Shown here: one piece after another, positions 1 through 11,015 of the stretch
Layout of the letters: the number at the start of each line of letters is the position of its first letter
Position numbering within the stretch: the first letter of the stretch is position 1
Assembly (NCBI GenBank): GCA_022778545.1
Contig: JALFDW010000033.1
Location: 1 to 64,000, forward strand
Source: a bacterium
GTDB taxonomy: Bacteria; Bacillota; Clostridia; Christensenellales; CAG-138
Direction: 5' to 3'
Length of the DNA: 64,000 nt
Translations under genes and position numbers: made by a program
Notes under the pieces: generated by a model
What the model was told of the DNA's origin: nothing
The model's database searches: none
The model's input: the letters and a program-made list of their open reading frames with translations, nothing else

Positions 1-134
1 GGGAGAGGTGGCAGCGCGCAGCGCTGACGGAGAGGGGGGTAGGGGGCGATGCCCTTCATCGCCCCGCCTTATACTATGGCATTTTCTTTAATTCGCGGGA
101 CGTCCGGAGGCCGTCCCCTACATTCCTCCCCACG
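1..134. repeat. Intergenic repeat cluster 1 (blocks F, H, C)
   Basis: Non-coding. From left to right it holds a block F copy cut by the window edge (gggagaggtggcagcgcgca...), a block H copy (gtagggggcgatgccc...gccccgcc) and a block C copy at about 104-125 (gcgggacgtccggaggccgtcccctacat). The same blocks recur at about 17 other intergenic sites in the window. It lies just beyond the nifJ terminator. Confidence 0.85.
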
Positions 135-165
135 CAAAAGAGCCGCCCCATTGCGGGGCGGCTCT
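135..165 (-). terminator. Rho-independent terminator of nifJ
   Basis: Read on the minus strand, AGAGCCGCCCC and its complement form an 11-bp GC-rich stem with a 5-nt loop, followed by a short T run. It starts about 20 nt after the nifJ stop codon. Confidence 0.8.
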
Positions 166-184
166 CTGTTTGTGATGATACGGC

Positions 185-3766
<3,582 letters not shown>

Positions 3767-3815
3767 TCAAAACCGCAGCATATTAAAGGAAACAGAAGGC
3801 CATAATCCGTGTAAC

Positions 3816-3844
3816 ATTATAGTATTTCTGCCTTGTGAAGTCAA
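3816..3844 (-). promoter_or_regulatory. nifJ promoter
   Basis: On the minus strand TTGACT (3839-3844), a 17-nt spacer and TATAAT (3816-3821) form a near-consensus housekeeping promoter about 110 nt upstream of the nifJ start. Confidence 0.75.
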
Positions 3845-3894
3845 CCGCGCGCGCGCATTAATGCGGGGTTTTTGTCTCCAATCTTAACAATATT

Positions 3895-4275
3895 AACATG
3901 GAGCGGGGGAGTGCGCCCCATCCCCCTTGCCCCTTCCCCGGGGAAGAGGGACATGATGCTGAAGGCGCGGCGCACCTTCACGGCGTGGTTGAATCATGGT
4001 GCCGTTGTTTGGGTTCGCGGGACGTCCAGAGGCCGTCCCCTACATCCGTCCTCTTGGATGGAATGTGCATGTAGGGGGCGGCGTCCCCGACGCCCCGCCT
4101 TGTACAGACGGCATTTCGGTTATGCCGCGGGACGTCCGGAGGACTTCCCCTGCATTCGTCCTCTTGGATGGAATGTGCATGTAGGGGGCGGCGTCCCCGA
4201 CGCCCCGCCTTGTACAGACGGCATTTCGGTTATGCCGCGGGACGTCCGGAGGCCGTCCCCTACATCCGTCCTCTC
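3895..4275. repeat. Intergenic repeat cluster 2 with a 110-bp tandem duplication
   Basis: Non-coding between the nifJ promoter and the RpiR gene. Block E (ccccatccccctt...ccccggggaag), block D (gaaggcgcggcgcaccttc) and block C (gcgggacgtccagaggccgtcccc) come first. A 110-bp unit follows, beginning about 4046 and repeated from about 4156, containing a palindrome (gggggcggcgtccccgacgcccc) plus another block C. The two units are almost identical, which suggests a recent tandem duplication. Confidence 0.85.
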
Positions 4276-4342
4276 GGAAGTTATACACACCGGAGAATAT
4301 GCACAAAAGGGCTTTATGTCTTATGCATGAGACACTTTCCCA

Positions 4343-4360
4343 TTTTTCACCAGTGAAAAA
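4343..4360. promoter_or_regulatory. Palindromic operator candidate 1 for the RpiR regulator
   Basis: TTTTTCAC-CA-GTGAAAAA is a perfect inverted repeat with 8-bp arms. It lies upstream of the RpiR promoter and shares the TTTTTCA half-site with the second palindrome at 4391-4404. Confidence 0.55.
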
Positions 4361-4390
4361 GACGATCCTCCGCGCAAAGTATGTACAAAT

Positions 4391-4404
4391 TGAAAAATTT
4401 TTCA
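4391..4404. promoter_or_regulatory. Palindromic operator candidate 2 for the RpiR regulator
   Basis: TGAAAAATTTTTCA is a perfect 14-bp palindrome about 20 nt upstream of the candidate -35 box. TGAAA/TTTCA dyads are a common type of RpiR-family operator. Autoregulation is inferred. Confidence 0.5.
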
Positions 4405-4423
4405 TGGAAAGAGCATTTTGCGA

Positions 4424-4453
4424 TTGCATTTTCGTGTTAAGTTGTTGTATATT
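4424..4453 (+). promoter_or_regulatory. Candidate promoter of the rpiR-PHP operon
   Basis: TTGCAT, an 18-nt spacer and TATATT lie in an AT-rich stretch about 115 nt upstream of the RpiR start. It is a moderate match to the housekeeping consensus. Confidence 0.45.
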
Positions 4454-4567
4454 AGTCTTAATAAAAAACGATTGTCTTCCTGCATTGCAATATGATTCAT
4501 TTTTCTCATCTCGAATGGCTTATTGTCGTGCAGGCAATGATAAAATAAATCTAAAGGAGCAACGAAC

Positions 4568-5377
4568 ATGCCTGCTAAAATGAAAATCCGCTCCGCGTAT
4601 GCAACACTCCCAAGCGCGGAAAAGAAAGTCGCTGACTTTATCCTTGAAAACTCAGACCGCGCCACGCGTATGGTGATCAACGAGATCGCAGAGGCCGCCG
4701 GCGTGAGCGTTCCTTCCGTAACCCGCCTTGCGCGCAAGCTCGGTTACAGCGGCTTCCTGGACTTCCGCGTTGCCCTCGCCTCCGGCACGGCCACGATGGA
4801 AACGAAGAAGGACACCGCCATCCTCCCGGAGGACAGCGACGAGACCGTCATCGAAAAGACTTACAGCGCCACCATCAACGCGCTGGAGGATACCTATAAG
4901 GCGCTCGACAAGGAAGCGATGATCGCCCTGGCCCACGCCATCGAAACCGCGGACCGCGTATTCCTCTGCGGCAACGCAAGCTCCGCCCTGCTCGCGGAGG
5001 ACGTTATGAGCCAGCTCCACACGCTCGGCATCGAAGCCTACGTCATCACCGACCCCACGGCCATGAGCGTTTACAAGCGCCGCTTCAAGCGGGGCGATGT
5101 TTTCATCGGCATCTCCCGCACGGGCCGCAACAAGGTGCTCAACGAGGCGCTCCGGGCCGCGAAGATGGGCTGCGCGACCTGCGCATTCTTCTGCAACTAC
5201 ATCAACGCACCCGCCGCCCAGATCGCAGACTTCTTCTTCTGCACCTCCCGGCTTGATGATTTCAAGACCATCATGGGCCGCGAAACAAACAGCACGATGA
5301 TCTCCCTGCTGAACCTGCTCGTGATCCTCGTTGCCCGTTACATCAAGCAGAAGAAAGTGCCGGACAGCATCAAATAA
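4568..5377 (+). CDS. MurR/RpiR-family transcriptional regulator
   Basis: A 269-aa one-component regulator. Residues 1-77 are the N-terminal helix-turn-helix domain (SAEKKVADFILENSD...EAAGVSVPSVTRLARKLG). Residues about 115-255 are a SIS sugar-isomerase fold (VFLCGNASSALLAEDVMSQL, IGISRTGRNKVLNEAL), which in this family senses phosphosugars. The start is fixed by AAAGGAG nine nt upstream. It is followed after 3 nt by a PHP phosphoesterase, so both are probably one transcript. Two palindromes upstream are likely operators. No sugar-uptake or catabolism genes adjoin it, so the effector cannot be named. Confidence 0.9.
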   Translation: MPAKMKIRSAYATLPSAEKKVADFILENSDRATRMVINEIAEAAGVSVPSVTRLARKLGYSGFLDFRVALASGTATMETKKDTAILPEDSDETVIEKTYSATINALEDTYKALDKEAMIALAHAIETADRVFLCGNASSALLAEDVMSQLHTLGIEAYVITDPTAMSVYKRRFKRGDVFIGISRTGRNKVLNEALRAAKMGCATCAFFCNYINAPAAQIADFFFCTSRLDDFKTIMGRETNSTMISLLNLLVILVARYIKQKKVPDSIK

Positions 5378-5380
5378 AGC

Positions 5381-6118
5381 ATGATCATCACCGCGGATTA
5401 CCATACCCACACGAATTACAGTCACGGCAAGGGCACACCGGAAGAGAATGTCCTTGCCGCGATCGAAAAGGGCCTCCGCCGCATCGCCATCAGCGAGCAT
5501 GCGGGGGCTCATCTTTTTTATGGCGTGCGCGGAAACCATCTTCTGCGCCTGCGCCGCGAGGTGGACGCGCTTGCCCGGCGCTATGCAAACGAGATCGAAG
5601 TGCTGATGGGCCTTGAATGCAACCTCATCGCCGCCGGAAAATGCGACGCGCCGCTGCCGGGCACAGGTATCCCGGAAGGCGCGGATCTTGCCCCGTTTGA
5701 CGTGCTGCTGCTGGGCTACCACAAGGGCGTCTGGCCGGAAGATGCCGCAGCGCGGGGCGCATTCCGTGAATCCTTCGGCCTCGGCCATGCCGACCCTGTG
5801 AAGGTGGCCGAAGCGCTGCTTCAAACAGCGGAGCGTTACAAAATCGGGATGCTTTCCCACCCCTGCGAATATGTGCAGGCGGACATCCCGACACTTGCGC
5901 GCGGCGCAAAGGAGCTTGGCATCCTGCTCGAGATCAACGCGAGCCATGTGAGCATGACGCCCGCGCAGATCCGCGAGGCCGCATCCTATGGCGCAAAGTT
6001 CGTCATCGGGAGCGACGCGCACACCCCTGCGCGCGTGGGAGATTTTGAAAAAGCCATCCGGGCGGCGGAAGAAGCGCAGGTGGAAACGCGCATTGTCAAC
6101 GCGGAAAATGCGGATTGA
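5381..6118 (+). CDS. PHP-domain metal-dependent phosphoesterase (histidinol-phosphatase-like)
   Basis: A 245-aa cytoplasmic hydrolase of the PHP superfamily. All the metal-ligand motifs are present in order: DYHTHTNYSHG at the N terminus, ISEHAG, GLECNLI, LLGYHKG, LSHPCEY, EINASH and GSDAHTPARVG near the C terminus. The length fits YcdX/HisK-like members. It starts 3 nt after the RpiR gene without a strong ribosome site of its own, which implies translational coupling. No histidine-biosynthesis genes are nearby, so a generic sugar-phosphate or nucleotide phosphoesterase role is as likely as histidinol phosphatase. Confidence 0.85.
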   Translation: MIITADYHTHTNYSHGKGTPEENVLAAIEKGLRRIAISEHAGAHLFYGVRGNHLLRLRREVDALARRYANEIEVLMGLECNLIAAGKCDAPLPGTGIPEGADLAPFDVLLLGYHKGVWPEDAAARGAFRESFGLGHADPVKVAEALLQTAERYKIGMLSHPCEYVQADIPTLARGAKELGILLEINASHVSMTPAQIREAASYGAKFVIGSDAHTPARVGDFEKAIRAAEEAQVETRIVNAENAD

Positions 6119-6160
6119 TTCCGCACAATTTTTTTCAGTTTAACACAATTTCTTTCAGAA

Positions 6161-6196
6161 AAAAGCCGGGCAGCATCCGCAACCCGGCTTTTGTTT
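6161..6196 (+). terminator. Rho-independent terminator after the PHP gene
   Basis: AAGCCGGG, a 12-nt loop and CCCGGCTT followed by TTGTTT form a classic terminator 43 nt after the stop codon. Confidence 0.85.
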
Positions 6197-6324
6197 ATTT
6201 ACGAAGATTAAAACAGTGTTTTGTATAGCATGTCTATAATAAAAATAAATAATTACTATAATTGATTTATTATATCATGGTTTATACAGTGCTTTACTGC
6301 ATAGAAACGACATTTTCTGTTATA

Positions 6325-6875
6325 CCGCGGGATGTCTATCCCTCTACTCCGCGCCCAGACTTGCCTTCGGCAAGGGGCGCTATGCACGCCCGCCTGCGGG
6401 CGGGTGTCAGTCACCTGCGGTGCCAGCTCCCCCAAAGGGGGAGCCAAGGCATAACATACCCCAACACCCACATCGAAGCGTTTTTGCCTCTCCCCTCGGG
6501 AGAGGTGGCAGCGGCGTGAGCCGCTGACGGAAAGGGAGCAGAAAAGGCATTGCCTCATCGCAGCACCCCATCCCCCTAACCCCCTTCCCCAGGGAAGGGG
6601 GACATGGAACTGAAGGTGCGGCGCACCTTCGGGGCATATTGGAAATGATGCCGTTGTTATAATCCGCGGGACGTCCGGAGGCCGTCCCCTACATTGTCCT
6701 CTCGGAGGTTATGTTATATACAAGAATGTTGCCCTTGCTATGCCCTCTCAATCACCTGCGGTGACAGCTCCCCCAAAGGGGAGCCAAGGCATATCCTAAC
6801 ACCCGCATTGGAGCGTTCTTGCCTCTCCCCTCGGGAGAAGTGGCAATGCCCACATCGCCCCGCATTATTTAAACC
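6325..6875. repeat. Intergenic repeat cluster 3 (blocks C, I, G, F, E, D, C, G, F)
   Basis: About 550 bp with no supportable gene. It contains a partial block C, block I (gccttcggcaaggggcgc...cccgcctgcgggcggg), block G (acctgcggtgccagctcccccaaagggggagcc), block F (gcctctcccctcgggagaggtggcag), block E (ccttccccagggaaggggg), block D (gaaggtgcggcgcaccttc), block C, and second copies of G and F. ORFs the track shows here are frames through the palindromes. The AT-rich 60 bp before it (6205-6280) holds nothing I can name. Confidence 0.85.
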
Positions 6876-6892
6876 AACGTTATTTTTCCTGC

Positions 6893-6914
6893 GTCAATTG
6901 TCAATTGTCAATTC
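6893..6914. repeat. Heptamer array (TGTCAAT)3 at a gene end
   Basis: Three tandem copies of the 7-bp unit sit exactly at the 3' end of the minus-strand gene that follows. Read on that strand they encode LTIDN and the TGA stop, so the array is part of the coding sequence. Confidence 0.8.
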
Positions 6915-7343
6915 TTCCGCCTGTTCCGCAAACGCGCGAAGCAACGCTCCGTTGCGTTCATCCTGCGGGGCAGCCGCACGGGCGCGCAGGGAAGCGAGGT
7001 TTTCTTCCATCTGCTCCGCAGCGCCATCGATGCCAAGCTGCGCGGCACGCACCCACTGTTCCACAGCACAGGCCTCCCTGTAAGCGTTCACCGCTTCCCA
7101 ATAGCCGGCATAGCGCTCTTCATAAAGGTCATAGAGCGTCAGCGTCTCATAGAGCCTCGCATAATCCCGGGCGTAATAATCCCTTTCGCACCAGCCGATC
7201 AGCTCCGCCTCGCCGGGCTCATCTCCTTCCGCGATGAGCTGCACGGCGGATATGACCGTGATGAGCAGGATCAGGAGCAGCAGCGCCGCACCGGCCGCCT
7301 TGAGCCCGATGCGCAGGGCAAGCGCATGTTTTTCTTTGTTCAT
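6894..7343 (-). CDS. Single-pass membrane protein of unknown function, zinc-ribbon operon gene 3
   Basis: 149 aa. It has one hydrophobic segment at about residues 12-37 (AAGAALLLLILLITVISAVQL) followed by an acidic, Tyr/Glu-rich helical domain. It resembles its two upstream neighbours in layout but lacks their N-terminal zinc ribbon. The start is ATG at 7343, overlapping the upstream TGA as ATGA, with GAGGG about 8 nt upstream. The GTG six nt earlier is too close to the ribosome site. The last five residues and the stop derive from the intergenic heptamer repeat. Function unknown; probably part of a membrane assembly with its co-transcribed neighbours. Confidence 0.7.
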   Translation of the reverse strand: MNKEKHALALRIGLKAAGAALLLLILLITVISAVQLIAEGDEPGEAELIGWCERDYYARDYARLYETLTLYDLYEERYAGYWEAVNAYREACAVEQWVRAAQLGIDGAAEQMEENLASLRARAAAPQDERNGALLRAFAEQAEELTIDN

Positions 7344-8080
7344 TCCCACGCCCTCCTCTCAAGCACCGCGGCAGCAAGTGTATTCTCTTCATCCATGGGG
7401 ATATAATCCTGCTGCAGCACGGCGCGCTCTTCCTGCGTCATGCCGAGCATCGCTTCGGCGAAAGCCAGCACATCCGCGCAGTACGCTTCCACATGGGCAC
7501 GGTTTCGCTCCGTCAGCTCCGGATAGGCGGGGATGTCCGCGTTCAGCACATCGTTCATGCGCCCGATCAACCATGTGATGTCATCTTCATCCACGTCGTC
7601 CTCTTCCGCTGCGCGGAACAGGTTGAGCCGCGCTTCCTCAAAGCGTTCATACTGGCTGTAAAGCAGCACCATCTGGGAAGCTTCGTAATGCTCCTGCCCG
7701 AAAAGATCCTTTTTGTCCATCATTTCATACAGGGCGCCGAACTGCTCCGACGCATACAGCGTTTCGATCTCCGCTTCAATCTTCGTTTCGTTCAGGCGAT
7801 TGCCCGCCTTGTGTGCCGCATCCGTTAGGAAAAATGCAGCGGTTACGCCAAGGAACGCCAGCGCAAACAGCGCCGCTTCCGCAATCAAAACACGGTTGAG
7901 CACCCGGTTTGCCGCCCGGAGGCGCAAAAGGGGCGCTTCCTCGCTGCTGACGCGGGCATATTCCGCCTCAGCCGTCTGTTTTTCCTGCTTCCAGCGCAGC
8001 CCGCGGGGGTTTGCCGTGCCGCAATACGGGCATTTTTCTTCCTTTGCGCGGTAATTCGCGCCGCAGTTTTTGCACTTCAT
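7340..8080 (-). CDS. Zinc-ribbon membrane protein of unknown function, operon gene 2
   Basis: 246 aa. An N-terminal zinc ribbon (MKCKNCGANYRAKEEKCPYCG) precedes a charged linker, one membrane segment at about residues 65-85 (ALFALAFLGVTAAFFL) and a long acidic helical C-terminal domain. It overlaps both neighbours by 4 nt (ATGA), so the three genes are translationally coupled. Four Cys in two CxxC pairs indicate a structural zinc site on the cytoplasmic side. Its parallel layout with gene 1 suggests a duplication. I recognise no named family beyond the zinc-ribbon fold. Confidence 0.75.
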   Translation of the reverse strand: MKCKNCGANYRAKEEKCPYCGTANPRGLRWKQEKQTAEAEYARVSSEEAPLLRLRAANRVLNRVLIAEAALFALAFLGVTAAFFLTDAAHKAGNRLNETKIEAEIETLYASEQFGALYEMMDKKDLFGQEHYEASQMVLLYSQYERFEEARLNLFRAAEEDDVDEDDITWLIGRMNDVLNADIPAYPELTERNRAHVEAYCADVLAFAEAMLGMTQEERAVLQQDYIPMDEENTLAAAVLERRAWE

Positions 8081-8820
8081 TGTTTTCCCTCTGCAAGGCG
8101 CGCGGCTGCACGTTCCGCGAGCGCCTGATAGTCCGTTTCTTTCTCCGCGTCAAGGGCGATGCCCTCCGCAATTTCATCCTCCGTCAAAAGGAGCGTTTCC
8201 GTCAAAAGCGCACGCGCCCGGCGCTCCAGCTCTGCGACGGCATCCTGCTCCCCATAAACGAAACCGGCTTCCGAAAGCGCGCTGCATTCCCGCAGCAGGG
8301 AGAACAGGTGTTTGAGATCATAATTGAGGAGATCCGCCCCTTCCGGGAAGCCTGCCACGAATTCCGCGGTTTCCGCGCAGCTCTCTTCCTCGTTTCCGAG
8401 CGTCTCAAACAGCGCGCCGACCGTCCTGTATTTCTCATATGCGCCGCTGTAAACGCGTTCCGTTTGTTCAAGCGCGGCAGGGAGGGCATCATATTCGCCG
8501 TTTTGCCAAAGCTGCTCGAGCTTTTCGAGCGCGGCATCCTGCCTGCGCAGCGCAGCCTCCGGCGCCAGTTTTGAATAAAGGAACGCCGCAAGAAAGGCTA
8601 CAGCCGCCACAACCACGATGACCAGCATGGCACAAAGAAGAATGCGCTTTGCCCGTGCCGCCACACGCTCCGGAACATGCAGCAGCGCGGCGATCTTCGC
8701 ATAGATGCCGCTGATCTCCTGCCGGTGTTTTTCCTCTGCGATCGCTTCGTTTTCATAGCCGCAGTAAGGGCAAAGCAGCGCGTTTTCCGGAAGCTCCGCG
8801 CCGCAGTTTGAACAGGTCAT
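8077..8820 (-). CDS. Zinc-ribbon membrane protein of unknown function, operon gene 1
   Basis: 247 aa. It begins with a zinc ribbon (MTCSNCGAELPENALLCPYCG), continues with a short helical region, has a membrane segment at about residues 62-86 (ILLCAMLVIVVVAAVAFLAAFL) and ends in a Glu/Ala-rich, probably helical-repeat, domain. A ribosome site (GGAGAAAAAC) precedes the ATG. It is the first gene of the three-gene operon and faces away from dnaN and the origin-like region. The matching layout of genes 1 and 2 points to paralogy. Function unknown. Confidence 0.75.
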   Translation of the reverse strand: MTCSNCGAELPENALLCPYCGYENEAIAEEKHRQEISGIYAKIAALLHVPERVAARAKRILLCAMLVIVVVAAVAFLAAFLYSKLAPEAALRRQDAALEKLEQLWQNGEYDALPAALEQTERVYSGAYEKYRTVGALFETLGNEEESCAETAEFVAGFPEGADLLNYDLKHLFSLLRECSALSEAGFVYGEQDAVAELERRARALLTETLLLTEDEIAEGIALDAEKETDYQALAERAAARLAEGKQ

Positions 8821-8939
8821 GTTTTTCTCCTTCGCCTTTGTGATTTCTATTGATTATATCAGATTATACCGCAAAAAAAAGCGTGAAATGGCCTTTCTCC
8901 TCCGTACCATATCGCGGTGGGATATGGTATAATTAAGAA

Positions 8940-9175
8940 TCAGGCGCCCGCTTCGTTCGCCGGTAAGCCATCCACACCCGCCTGTGGAATCCACAGGGAC
9001 AATTTGTGGAAACTGTTGGCAGTGGGGAGACTGTGGAAAACAGGCGTGTTTTTCCCGGGGATATCCACACCGTTCCCAACAGCCAAAACCGTTTCCGTTT
9101 CTCGGAAAAAGCGGGTTTTCCACAGCCCCAACACCCCCTACTGCTACTACGACAAAGTATTATAATAAAACATGC
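8940..9175 (+). other. oriC: Candidate chromosomal replication origin (oriC) with DnaA boxes and DnaA-trio
   Basis: The intergenic region upstream of dnaN holds at least six DnaA-box-like 9-mers: CCATCCACA (8968), the inverted pair in CCTGTGGAATCCACAGG (8981-8997), TGTGGAAAC (9005), TGTGGAAAA (9032), ATATCCACA (9061) and TTTTCCACA (9116-9124). The last is followed by a C-rich spacer, then CTACTGCTACTACGA (9138-9152) and an AT-rich run (gtattataataaaa). That order, DnaA box, GC-rich stretch, DnaA-trio and AT-rich DNA, is the basal unwinding arrangement known from Bacillus. dnaA is not adjacent, and the left neighbour is the zinc-ribbon operon. Confidence 0.65.
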
Positions 9176-9197
9176 ATGAGAAACACGGAGGTTCACG

Positions 9198-10307
9198 ATG
9201 CGCATCCATATCAACACCCAGGAACTTAACGCCGGCATATCGACCGTAATCAAGGCGCTTTCCACCCGCACCACGGTCAGCATCCTCGAAGGCATCTATC
9301 TCGAAGCCGCAAACGGGTGGCTGCTCCTGCGCTGCACGGACCTTTCCCTTCAGATCGAGACCAACGTTGCCGCGACCGTGCAGGAGGAAGGCGCGATCGT
9401 CCTTCCCGGCAGGCTCTTTTCCGAGATGGTACGCCGCCTGCCCGGCGAAACCACGTTCATTGACGTGAAGAAGGGCACCGCCACCATCGAAAGCGGCAGT
9501 TTCAAGACCACCCTGCAGGGCGAGGATGCGGATGGTTTCCATACGATGTCCACCGTTACGCGGGAGCACATCATCAAAATGAAATGCGACGCGCTCAAGA
9601 ACATGATCCGCCAGTGCATCTTTGCCGCGGCGCAGGATGACACGAAGCCGATCCTCGCAGGCGCGCTGCTCGAGCAGCAGGAGGGCGACCTTTCGCTCGT
9701 GGCGCTCGATGGATACCGCCTTGCCATGCGCCGCGAACGGGTGCCCGGCGGCATGCTCGCGGACAGGAGCGCCGTCATCCCCGCGCGCTCGCTGCTTGAG
9801 ATCAGCAAGATCCTGCCGGACACGGACGAAACGTTCGACATGATCTTCTCTAAAACCCATGTGATGATTGACCTTTCCCACACGAATATCACCGCGCGGC
9901 TGATGGATGGCGAATTCATCAAATACAAGCAGATCTTGCCGGATGGGCACAAGACGCGCGTGCGTGTGAACCGGCATGAGCTGATGGGCGGCATCGACCG
10001 CGTTGCGCTGATGGCGCGGGAGGGGAAGAGCAACCTCATCAAATTCACCTTTACGGCGGACAAACTGACCATTGCCGCCAACAGCGAGCTGGGCCGCAGC
10101 CATGAGGAGATCCCCGTGGATGTGATGGGGGAGGACATCGAGATCGCCTTCAATGCGAAATACTTCACGGATGTGCTGCGCGTGCTGGACGATGACGAGA
10201 TCTACCTTGACATGAACAACAACATCAGCCCCTGCGTCGTGCGCCCCATTCAGGGCAACGCGTATTATTACCTGATCCTGCCGGTGCGCCTGTTCTCCGG
10301 CATGTGA
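9198..10307 (+). CDS. dnaN: DNA polymerase III beta subunit (sliding clamp)
   Basis: 369 aa, the usual clamp length. The dimeric ring tethers DNA polymerase III to DNA and recruits other replication factors. The three-domain clamp fold is recognisable by ALSTRTTVSILEGIYLEA near the N terminus, IRQCIFAAAQDDTKPILAGALLE in domain 2 and the terminal YYLILPVRLF, the family's standard ending. A good ribosome site (CACGGAGGTTCACG) fixes the start. It lies directly downstream of the DnaA-box cluster, but recF, gyrB and dnaA do not follow or precede it. A TATAAT at 9161-9166 within the unwinding region may be its -10 box. Confidence 0.96.
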   Translation: MRIHINTQELNAGISTVIKALSTRTTVSILEGIYLEAANGWLLLRCTDLSLQIETNVAATVQEEGAIVLPGRLFSEMVRRLPGETTFIDVKKGTATIESGSFKTTLQGEDADGFHTMSTVTREHIIKMKCDALKNMIRQCIFAAAQDDTKPILAGALLEQQEGDLSLVALDGYRLAMRRERVPGGMLADRSAVIPARSLLEISKILPDTDETFDMIFSKTHVMIDLSHTNITARLMDGEFIKYKQILPDGHKTRVRVNRHELMGGIDRVALMAREGKSNLIKFTFTADKLTIAANSELGRSHEEIPVDVMGEDIEIAFNAKYFTDVLRVLDDDEIYLDMNNNISPCVVRPIQGNAYYYLILPVRLFSGM

Positions 10308-10310
10308 TGG

Positions 10311-10870
10311 AAATTGACAATGGACAATTGATGTATTGAAGAGGGCGTGCCGGTTGGCGCGTTCTTTTTTGATCCCCTCTGCGGCCCCTACACGTACAAC
10401 CTCACCGAGAGGACGGATGTAGGGGACGGCCTCCGGACGTCCCGCGGATTAAAACACCGGTTGCATTTTCCACCATGCCGTGAAGGTGCGCTGTACCTTC
10501 AACATCATGTCCCCCTTCCCCGGGGAAGGGGGTAAGGGGGATAGGGTGTTCGGATGCGGGTGCACCCCCTCTCCGTCAATGCCTGACGGCATTGCCCCCT
10601 CTCCCGAAGGGAGAGGCAAGAACGCTCCGATGAGGGTGCAGATAAAATAAGGCGGGGCGATGTCCGACTCGCCGGGAGACGGCTCACTGGATCAGCCTGC
10701 GGGCTAGCAGGGCATCGCCCCCTACATGCACAAACCACCGAGAGGACAGATGTAGGGGACGGCCTCCGGCCTTCCCGCAGGGTATAATAAAGGTGTCGTT
10801 ATGCTACTTGGCTCCCCCTTTGGGCGAGCTGTCACCGCAGGTGGCTGAGAGGGCTATGCAAGGTAGGAAT
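10311..10870. repeat. Intergenic repeat cluster 4 (heptamer, C, D, E, F, H, C, G)
   Basis: It starts with a short heptamer array (attgacaatggacaattga) 4 nt after the dnaN stop. Block C in reverse orientation (gtaggggacggcctccggacgtcccgcg), D, E (ccttccccggggaaggggg), F (with tgcctgacggcattgccc), H (ggcggggcgatgtc...ggcatcgcccc), a second C and a G fragment follow. No gene is supportable. Confidence 0.85.
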
Positions 10871-10915
10871 CTGTCTGTGAATTATTGTAGAGGAATTGAT
10901 TGCCTGTGTAAAGAA

Positions 10916-10942
10916 TTGCCCAAACCAAAATGGTTTGGGCAA
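10916..10942 (-). terminator. Hairpin terminator candidate of the SH3b-sortase gene
   Basis: TTGCCCAAACCA-aaa-TGGTTTGGGCAA is a perfect 12-bp stem in the convergent dnaN/sortase gap. On the minus strand it is followed by TTCTTTAC. It lies 74 nt beyond the sortase stop codon. Confidence 0.6.
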
Positions 10943-11015
10943 CTCTCGGTAAATCATGTCTTATGGCTGCCTCCCGGTCAGGAAGGCTTATTTTGTGCGA
11001 TCGCTATTGCCGCGT

